A DNA stretch of 64,000 nt, taken from positions 2,108,501 to 2,172,500 of the forward strand of contig JACSYO010001694.1 in NCBI GenBank assembly GCA_016806645.1. The letters run 5' to 3'. This document shows positions 51,938-61,700 of the stretch, one piece after another. Below the pieces are notes generated by a model. It searched no databases. It saw only the letters and a list, made by a program, of their open reading frames with translations, and was not told where the DNA came from. Positions within the stretch are counted from its first letter, which is position 1. Every line of letters starts with the position of its first letter. Source of the stretch: Ophiodon elongatus (taxonomy: Eukaryota > Chordata > Actinopteri > Perciformes > Hexagrammidae). Both the position numbers and the translations under genes were made by a program.

Positions 51938-51955
51938 AATAGAGATATACTCGAG

Positions 51956-54298
51956 GTGTGGGATTTTATTTTGTAAAGAGGAAGTACACCAATTTTACAC
52001 AAAAAGGTCAGTTTACTAGTCATAGAAAGTACTTCTTATCCTGTGAAAACAGTAGTAAAATGTTTTTGGTGGCACTGGAAAAGTTTTTTCTAGTCTGAGA
52101 AAATGACCCTTATGATGTCATAGGGATGTGATCGGAGTTATATTGGCCTGAGCTTGGAGACAAGGAGTCAAGGATCATTATTGTCATTATGCAACACAGT
52201 GATGCACGTTTGTAACACAACAAACACATGACAAATAAAACAAAACAAAAACAGTAGTACATTCCTGTAGTGCAGCAGCAATAAAAACTATTCTCCGGGC
52301 AGATAATATGGCTGACATCTTCACATTAAAAATGCAACACGAGGAAAACATTTCCCATCATCTTTGACTGAGCACCAAGCTTCATGATGTAAACACAGAG
52401 TCCGCCTCCTCTCATCCCACCGGAGTCCTGCACTCTGTCTTCCAGGATGGACGATGGAGCCAGGTCTCTGTGAAGATGTTGGCTCAAAAGTCATCGACCT
52501 CCCTCTGCTGGGTTCGCCTGAAGTCTTATTTCATCCATCTTATTTTTCTGCATTGTGCATCAGACAACCAGCTGTAGGCTGGGTAGTGGAGTAGCTTTAG
52601 GTCCTAGCTGGGTTAGCTTAGCTTCCATCTCGGCTCTCTTATAATAGGAGGTTCCATTAAATACTGGAGGCACACGGTTGGTCCAACAGAAATAAGCTAT
52701 TGGGATGCATTATGGGGACTTCTGAGTCCCCAAATTGTATGGAAGAGCAACACTGAATCACTAAAGTACTCCTTCAACATACACGACATGTAGGTAAATA
52801 CTGGACAGTGTTTAAATATTTCAAACCAATGATTCTCAACCACAGTATTTTGGTTGGGACCAAAAATATGTCCATCCACATATTTGTTTTAAAAAGGAAA
52901 ATAAACCCACAAATTACAAACTGGTGTGAGACTGATCTTTATTTATTGTCATGATAACTGACAATAGGCGGACTCTATGAGACACAAGAGAGCGGATAAG
53001 TGAAATGAATTGCTGTAAGTGCTGGGTTCTGGGTGCTTCTGCCACTCACAGCGGTGGCAGTAAAATACTACAAAGAACAGATAACAAGCCTTAACATCTA
53101 CAATTCCACACAATTCCTATGTCTTATATTATAGAATATTGTAATAATATCCACTTTTAGGATGATGACTGTTAATTGACATCAAACCTGAAATCACCTC
53201 AAACCAACACATTTGAAACAAGGTGAGTGGTGTTAATGGATACTTGAGCTTATTACCCCTAACATGAAGACCCTGTAGAATCATTTGAAATATAATTACT
53301 GTAATAAAATGAAGACATTGACGCATACAAAAAAAATACCTTAGAAAGTTTTAAAAGCCTATGCAGAAACATCATAACTCACACCCCAACAATTAAGGAT
53401 TAGGGGATGATTAGCCACACTTTGGGACTTCATCATTGTGTTGGTAATTCTATTTTCTCAAAATAAGACTTGTCATTTTGGACAGGAACTAGTACACACT
53501 GCGGTTTATTTAACCTGTGACTGTCTAGACTTGTTTCATTTGCCCAGCCTGTGCTGCACAGAAAACAACAGCAGTCAAGCTTCCATCGACTTGCACAGCC
53601 TTGCCTGGTGTCAACAGAAGAAGCCACATGCTTCATGTGGTCGACAGTCCCAGCTGTGGAAAGAGGCTCACAGTTGCATCTGATCTCAGTGTACTCAGCT
53701 GTGCCACAGATTTCTAAACCTCACAAAAGAAAGAACTCTTTTTGTTTATGACTGGTGTGTGTGGGCATGCTTTACAAAGCTGTTCAAAGTTCACGCACCT
53801 GTTTGGGCTTCTTGATTTTTTAGTTTGTTGTAAAATATGTCAAACTATTGTGAACCACGTGAAAATATGGTCATTTATGGCTGAATACATGATCATCATT
53901 ATATTTTTGATTTTCTTAAAATGTCATTCATTTTGGACTATGTTTTTAGCTTAGACACTTGTTTTATTCACCACAACTTCACCATAAAAAAAAATAAAGA
54001 GAATAGCAAGTGAATGGACCCAAAGGCTAGTATGTTTCACTGCTCGGATTGCTCAAAACCCACAGCTCTATTATTTCTGTTAAAAGGAATAACAGCATGT
54101 CATGACCTCCAGAAAACTCAGATAGCTACCTGTCTGGCTGACTGATTGAGGGACTTTTAACTTTGAACAACAGGTCAGCTATGAACCAACAGACTGGAAA
54201 AAGGATGCAGTGAGCTCCAGCTGTTTGGTTCTAAGACAGCAAACGTGCAGATGGGGACCTGCAGTTAAGGGAGCAAGATCCAGTCCAGCTGGATCACT

Positions 54299-54330
<32 letters not shown>

Positions 54331-54337
54331 ACATATA

Positions 54338-54399
<62 letters not shown>

Positions 54400-54406
54400 C
54401 ATTTAA

Positions 54407-54442
<36 letters not shown>

Positions 54443-54450
54443 ATATATAA

Positions 54451-54493
<43 letters not shown>

Positions 54494-54513
54494 CATACAT
54501 TTAACTATATATC

Positions 54514-54561
<48 letters not shown>

Positions 54562-54580
54562 CCGCTTTGACTTTTCGATG
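51956..54580. other. Intergenic region between sema4c and cdca2
   Basis: No coding signal seen. Contains degraded repeat-like sequence (for example 52160-52270) and the compound microsatellite at 54299-54560. Confidence 0.7.
54299..54560 (+). repeat. Compound (ATCT)n/(AT)n satellite-like microsatellite
   Basis: Alternating blocks of ATCT tetranucleotides and AT dinucleotides. ACATTTAACTAT recurs at the block ends (near 54399 and 54496), so the compound unit itself seems duplicated. It lies between sema4c and cdca2, some 300-570 nt upstream of the putative cdca2 transcription start. Confidence 0.95.
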
Positions 54581-54997
54581 TCACGTGGTATCTTATGTGG
54601 CATTTCTATTGGCCAGTTCATATTAAACGAGTTCCGCTCTCTTTCAACCCTGAAAAATACAGAAGTTAGTTCCTCCGAACGATACCGTTTCTAACTTTGT
54701 CTCCACATTTTTTTTAACAATACGTGTCATTGTTATTCACAATTTACATTTTTAAACAAGACCAAATAATATACAGCGTGTTTTGAAGTCGCATAAGTGT
54801 TTGTTTAGAAACGTTGATGACTTTTGAGCGGAGGGATACACACGTTGCCGCTAGCTGCGGCATGGAGCGGAATTTGAATCTCTCCTTCTAACGTTTGTGT
54901 TTTATAGGAACATGTATTAAGATGCAATAGTCCATACATGTGTTATTATATATATTTAAACAGAAAACACCACTTTTATTGACTTTAAATCTACGAG
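54581..54997 (+). promoter_or_regulatory. cdca2: Putative cdca2 promoter and non-coding first exon
   Basis: Upstream of the first coding exon lie CACGTG (54582-54587), an inverted CCAAT box ATTGG (54608-54612) and GCGGAATTTGAATC, whose TTTGAA (54873-54878) matches the CHR element found in G2/M genes. CTACGAG followed by GTAAGC (donor at 54998) would end a non-coding exon that splices to 55546. No TATA box. Neither the start site nor the exon start is established. Confidence 0.35.
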
Positions 54998-55545
54998 GTA
55001 AGCGGTTCACTTGCTGTCATTCAACTATCTCAAACACTAACGATGCTGTTGCTGCTGTTAGCAACGTGTGAAGAGAAGCACATGAACGTTAGCTTGAAAC
55101 AATTTGCTTTATTGTTATATTTCCCGTGATAACAAAGTGGCAGGAGTCTACAGTAAAGTCAGTTGTTACACTGTTGTTAAACCGTACAGTTCAGTTCATT
55201 ATTTTATTATGAAGCACATGAGGAAAGTTGAAGCTAACCTAGCTAGCTAGCTGTAACTAAGCTAACTTACTACTGTTATGCTTTTATTGAGCTAGCTTAA
55301 CTATATTAGCATCCTGCTGAAGTCAGGGTGACGTCACTTTTGGCACCGTTATGGACTTTGACGTGACGTTGAAATATATGTTGAATTCATATGGTCAGCT
55401 GACATTAGACTGGTTGTAGTTAACTTATTAGTCCCCTGTTGGTCCCTATTCATTTTAAGTTTTCCCTCGTGACACTTTACATGTCCTTGTGGTTCAGCTG
55501 CTCTTGAATTATAAGATGTAACGTTATTCAAATTGTCTGTTTCAG

Positions 55546-55732
55546 ATGGCTACCGCGGAGATGAACACCGAGCAGGGGGATCGGACGGAGAAAATGCTGT
55601 CCCCCTCGGAAGAGGACTCCCCCCCAGTTTTAAATGACACCTCAGCCCCGCTGAATTTCTCAGAGCTCACGCCTCGTCAGTTTGGCATCTCTGTGCAGAG
55701 TTTTACTCCAGCATTATTATCAAATGGCAAAG
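55546..55732 (+). CDS. cdca2: cdca2 first coding exon
   Basis: The ATG forms the first three bases after the acceptor TTTCAG (ends 55545), so the 5' UTR sits in separate exon(s). Encodes MATAEMNTEQGDRTEKMLSP, then SAPLNFSELTPRQFGISVQS and FTPALLSNGK. The PLNFS...GI...SF block is the conserved Repo-Man N-terminus. Donor GTGAGA is at 55733, phase 1. Confidence 0.88.
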
Positions 55733-58700
55733 GTGAGAGGACAGGTATTTGTTTGACGCTCAACTGCATTTGCATTGCCTTCCATATACAAAAATGTTTA
55801 CTTTTTATTCATTCAGCCTTGGGGAACATGAGGAATTCCCTGTACACTTTGTCATAATCTGTAATATTAGCATTTAAACCATCAAAAAAGGAAATACTCA
55901 TGTTATATAATAATACAGTCACGTGTATCTGACCAAAGCGGTAACGGATGCACTGTTCAGCACAACTAATGCATAAAATCGGAGACACAAATCATGGGGA
56001 AGTTTGTATTTTTACTTATATGGCACCAGTCAAGTGTTACTGAAGAGGCATTCTTCTTCCTCTTGTTCTAGATAAATCTCGTCTAGCACAAATGAAGGCA
56101 AGGCGGAGGTCCGGCGTTGGTGTTCGTGGCTCCCCAGAGACAAACTCCCTCATCGTCTTCAGGGCACAACAGAGGACGAAGACTCCACCAACCTTCCAAA
56201 CTCCAGAGGTGAGATCCTTCATGGGATACATTTGAGCAGATCTTGTACCCCTGTCACATCGTATTGATGTGTGAGGCAGTATTTAGATTGCTGTCTGGCT
56301 TTTGGTTGGTTCTCTGTGATCAATATTGAAACTGACATATATTACTGATACTGTACGTGACGATACGGCACACTTTCTGTCAAGACATTTTCTGTACTGT
56401 TTTTCCTTGTCAGATGCAAACAAGGACTGTTATCACTGGGGCAACTACAAATAGTTGTACATGCATGGTGGTGTTGTACATCTACAGTATATATTCACAT
56501 ACGTGCTCTCTGATACAGAACTTGCTTTGGCTAACTCTAGGTTCAAATGGTGATTACAGAAGAATTAAGATCAGTATGAAGTATTACTATATCCTGGCCT
56601 AAGGGGTTGACAGGCTATCATGTCTGACTTGTTGAACACGTGTTAGCTTGTGTAGGGTTACTGGTATTGTGTCAGGATATAGACCGTACAAAAAGCATTA
56701 AGCTGCTGTATACAGACGTCAGTCTACGTATCACGCCCAATAAGTGGACATAGCAACAGTAACGTTTTGCATCAACGTAAATTTAATGCAGCAAATGAAC
56801 AGAGCAGAAGAGAAAATGATGGAGCTCCCGTTGTGATAGTGTTATTTAAATGATAGGATGACTTCTGGCAAAAGCTGTTAAATACAGCAGTATTACGTAG
56901 AGGGGATTGCTGTGGCTTTGAAAATTCAAGCTTAGCAGCCCACCACATGTGAATGTAGCATAAACCCTCCATTAAAACACACATTCTGCCACATGTGTAG
57001 ATCAAGTAGCTTATGTTATATGCAGTATAAGATTATTTTGAGAGGATCACTTAAGTGTACACATATAACTTGTCACAGCCATAGTCTTGTACATTTTAGT
57101 TGAATGAAATTAAAAGAAAACAATTGAAGGTTAGCAATAAACTATACACCAACTTAGCAATGTCAAACAATACAAAGTATTGTATTGACGTGGTCTCATA
57201 TATAATTGAATATGCTGAAATATCAGAAAGAAAAGACAGGCTTATCTGAGTCAATCTTATTGCACATTTGGTCACTTTCCAAGTTCTGACCAATTTAGGA
57301 GAGCCTGTGTTTTGATGGAGACATCTTCGGTTAGATTTAAATTGTATCTCATATTATCATTGTGAAAGTAGCTATTTCATTTAATACTTTATTACTCAAT
57401 GAAAACAGTATTGATTTTATGAAAGCGGGGCTCTCCCTGGCTTCTTTGTAATGGAAATACTAGTGTGAGGGAATACACAGAATGAGTCAAATATGTTGAC
57501 TCCATAATAACACCCATTTACACTTTTCAAATCAATTCTGCACCATTCTCTGCTTCCATTCTTGTTCTCAGTACCAAACCAAAATATGCTTCAGTCTCCT
57601 TTTAGTTGGACTAACAATAGACAACCTCTGAGTCTTTACTTTTTAATGTTTTCTGATGCTGTTAAAGGTTTGTTTACATCAGCATATATTCTTAGTAATG
57701 GTCATTTAAGAAACACAAAATGCTTTTTAATTATGCACATAAATTTAGCTGAAAGGTATACGACAAAATAATTTAGGATTAAGCTTGAAACAACTTCCAT
57801 GATGTTTCTGTCCTAGCTCACTCATTGCTTTAGATAGGATGTTGCTGACCAATGAAGGAGAAGAGGTGGGCATTGAAAAGCCAATGGCATGAGTCTGCTT
57901 ACAAGCACAAATGGGTTGTGCTCAGGATTCAAATGAAAGCTTTGCATTTAGCCATATGTTGGCAAAGCTTAATGTTTGGAACACAGTGAGCATATTATGG
58001 ACAGCAAAGTATATTAATCTGCAGAAGTGTTTTAAGAAGTTTTTCTGAACTTTTGGCTTTTTCTTTTCTACTGGGAAAACTACCAAGTCTCCAGGGGATG
58101 AGTCTGATAATTAAGGGATACGTTTTGGGTCAAATTTAGCTTGAAGGAAAGTATTATTTTACTCTTGTGTGAATAGTAATGACTCAATATTCTGAAGCAT
58201 GATACTTGCCATTAGATGATGCACAGCTCATCTAACTTATAAAAGTAATATCCCAGATTGTGTCTGTGTGAGAAAGTGATTTCAAAAGCCTATGACCTGT
58301 CAAACTGCATCACTGAGCAGATATGGGTTTTTTTGCTGTCTCAACTCTCAGCTTGTCAGAAGTAGCCCCTTCCTTCCCCGGGTCGCCTCCACGCTGAAGC
58401 AGAAGATGGCCTCCTTCCAGAGCCTGATGGATGTGGAAGAGAGTGAGGTCTGTGATCCGATGCCAGGACAGGACAGCAACACTGGAGGATGCATCAAGAC
58501 AAGAGATTATCTGTCTGGTGAGGCTGCCTCATTGCCACAGGATTAATAGTTTCATTTCTCAACAAGGGTCTATGCCAGTAAGATTTCTTTATGGTGTCTG
58601 GAGGCACTGTTTAAAAGCTGTGGATTAATGCATAGCATGGTATAAGTTTCACTCTGACAACATCTTCCAGCAGTATTTTCTTCTGAGCTTGGTCAGCTTC

Positions 58701-61700
58701 TTAAATGGGCCAGTTTCTGAGCTGTTTGTTGCTGTAGTGAGAGTTTATCTACATCCCTTTGATCAAGTTTTCTTTTTTCAAAGTTGTTTTTCAAGCAGTG
58801 CTTTTATGATATGTTTATTTGATATGGGATCTTTTATCTTCATTTAACTGAGGTGTCCCAAAGTCCCATTTGTTTTTGTATGTTTATATAACGTGTCTTT
58901 TCGATGGGTGCATTTTCCCTGTCAGATAGGAACAGCCATTATGGAGGAAAGGAGAACCACCCACCAATGATGACGCCCATACCCAGCAAGAGGAGGCGCC
59001 TGGGCCCCATTGAAGGCTGTGAGATGGAGATTAGAGAGGCCAGCGCTCCTATCCTCCACTTAAGTTTGAAGAAGCAGGAGGTACACATACTCTGACCATG
59101 TACTTACTTGACTGCTTTTAATAATTGAACTAAAAGGGTTTCCCTCTCTGTACTTGGCTTCCATCGAATCCTCTGATTATTTTTAACTCCTCTGTGAATG
59201 TTAGATCTTCGTGTTACACAGGACCTTTTTAAATACAAGCATCCAAAAAAAGAGGAAAACTCTCAAGCAAAGCAAGTTTGATTTAAGTGCTCGGTATTGA
59301 GGTTTATTTATTTATAATTACATCTTTGTGGTGGGGGGGGGTTCTTTTTTTTACTCGGAGCTTCCACTTGTTTTCTGTGAAGTGCAACATCAAGTATTAA
59401 GATTTCATTCTCATTCTAAACTACACTAAAATAAGTAAGTTAAATAAGTATTTCCTGTATCCTTGGTAGTAGTGTTCTTGCTGTTGTGGTGCTGTGTAGC
59501 AGAATGGAACAGTGGGAATTACATGATCATATCCACAGGAAGAAGAACCAGTGATGCCGGTTGTGACACAAGGACCATTGCCATCGATTGAGACTGTGGA
59601 ACAGGCCCAAGCTGTGCTTGTATCTCCAACCCATCTCGTTGACCTTGAGCTCCAAACCGGTTCCCCTGCTAAGAACCAGCAGGTTAGTGCTTAATCCAGA
59701 CTTATACACACACAGACGTGTGCACACAGAAGTTATGAGTGGATCACAGAGAAATTCATGTTGACTTTTGTGATTCTGCTATGGTGCAAATGTCCTCCCA
59801 CCGTGATAATGCCGTTGCAGTAACAGATTTACTTTACCACATGGAAAACACAAAAACAAAGGTATAACCAGGGAACCAGTGAAGATGCGTTGTGTAATTG
59901 ACAGCACAACCACATTCAGTAAGAATTCAAGCAGATTTTGTTTTTTTTTGCCGTTAACTAACCAAGCACACAATATTTTTTAATGAAACCTGATGGACTT
60001 TGCCCACAGGCTCAGTATAGCACACTTCCGTCTCAAACATGGTGCCAAGCAGTAATCGTATGCATCTCAACTGCAGCCACACAGCAGGCGATAACAAGGC
60101 AGACCAACAATAAAGGGACTGTGACAATCTCCTCCCTTAACAAAGTGCTATCTTGCCCTCACCCTGTCTGGTCACGCAGGCGACAAGACAGAAAGTACCA
60201 TTTTTAGATTGTTATACAATGCCACTTTATGTTCTCTCTGTTTCTTTCCACTCCAACGTTCATGATCTTACTTTCATCTAAGATAAAAAAGCCCCCGCTT
60301 CTTTTTCGCTAGTATACATATATATTGGACCTGTATTTGTTGTGTAACACTACTGCTAAAGCTAACTATGCATTTCCTGGTCCTTCTGCCCCACATTTAA
60401 TGTTTTTAACAGGTGCTCTATCAGCTATAAGAAATGCAGTTTGTGTCACTTTGATCCGTTCTGACTGCTGTGGTTCAAATCAGTTTACACAACAAGATTT
60501 GGACATTGTCGACTTCAATTTTGGCGGGGGATCAGTTTTACATAAAAGAAAGATCTGTAAAAGAAACCAACAGTGAGGTTATTAGATGAAACAGATTTTA
60601 TACACAATAGCATTCGCTCGTACTGAACAACCTGCTCTGTGAAGCTCCTTGAACTACAGTCCAACAGAATGGGGGGCTCACATGGTCTCTCTCAACAGGA
60701 CGATATCTTTGAACTCCAAAGCCCCCGCCGACCACCACCTGATGATTCTGCAGCCGCTTCACCAGCCCGGCCTGCCCCCCTCTTTCACATCCCCTCTCTT
60801 CCTTCCCTGTTGGAGATGAAGCCCACAGGTAAACACACAGTACTCTCAGTGGCCATGCAATAGTAACTGACCTTTTATCTCGGTTCAGCTCTGCCTTTGA
60901 GGCTTGGTATACAGCGATCTCTTGATGCAGTGTATCCAGGCTGAATCCCCGGAGAGTGTTAACCTTTATTTTCAGAACGGAAATCGTGTTAATTAATGGC
61001 ACTTGATGATGTGTATTGGAGAACACCATGTGTGTTTTAGCTACAAGGGGGGTGTTAATAGTTCTCGTGAAATGCCAGTGTTTGTATCAAATAGACCAAC
61101 ATGGGACAACTGTGCAATGTAGGGATCAGCACCCACAACTCACGAGACCTGTACTTGATTTGCACATTCAATTGTCCCAATATTGATACCACAGATATTG
61201 TCAAATGTCAAATTTATATATTATATTTACTTCATGATAATTAGGTAGTCCTTGCATCTCGGATATAGTTAAATTATACCTGCAGTATATTATTATCTGA
61301 AGTTGAGTTATAAAACTCAAGGTATGTCATATCTTCTCATATATTAGTTACTGGTTTCAGTTTCTTCTAAATGTTGTTTGTCTAATCGGCATAGCAATAT
61401 CTGAAAAACTTTACAAATCTATTTTAAACTTCAAACACCCTGAACCATAAATAAATTGGTATCAGTTTCTTTTGATATATTTCTGCTTCTTCATACATTG
61501 TGTAACGAGGGCAACACGAATGTAAATGATTTGTGCATTAAAGGTTTGACTCTCTTTGCAGGAGAGGATGACTCCACCGGGACATCCACGGTGAAGAAGA
61601 AGAAAAAGAGGGTGTGCTTTGGAGGTCCGCTGTCTCCTGAGTTCTTTGATAAGCACCTGCCTCCCAGCACACCGTTGCAGAAGGGGGGTGCGCCGGCCCG

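Larger units (their letters stand above)
46930..51955 (+). other. sema4c: Probable sema4c 3' UTR (about 5 kb)
   Basis: There is no coding signal between the sema4c stop and 51955. The stretch holds two short (CT)n runs (about 47011-47096), a foldback repeat (48708-49245) and an AT-rich distal part. The distal segment looks like a 3' UTR end: U-rich sequence, a Pumilio-type TGTACATA at 51891-51898, then AATAAA at 51932-51937. An earlier AATAAA-like hexamer near 48784 lies inside the repeat. The full extent is inferred, and earlier cleavage sites are possible. Confidence 0.5.

Noticed and set aside
54210..54626. 138-codon open frame of Tyr/Ile/Ser/Leu
   Set aside because: Pure translation of the ATCT/AT microsatellite.
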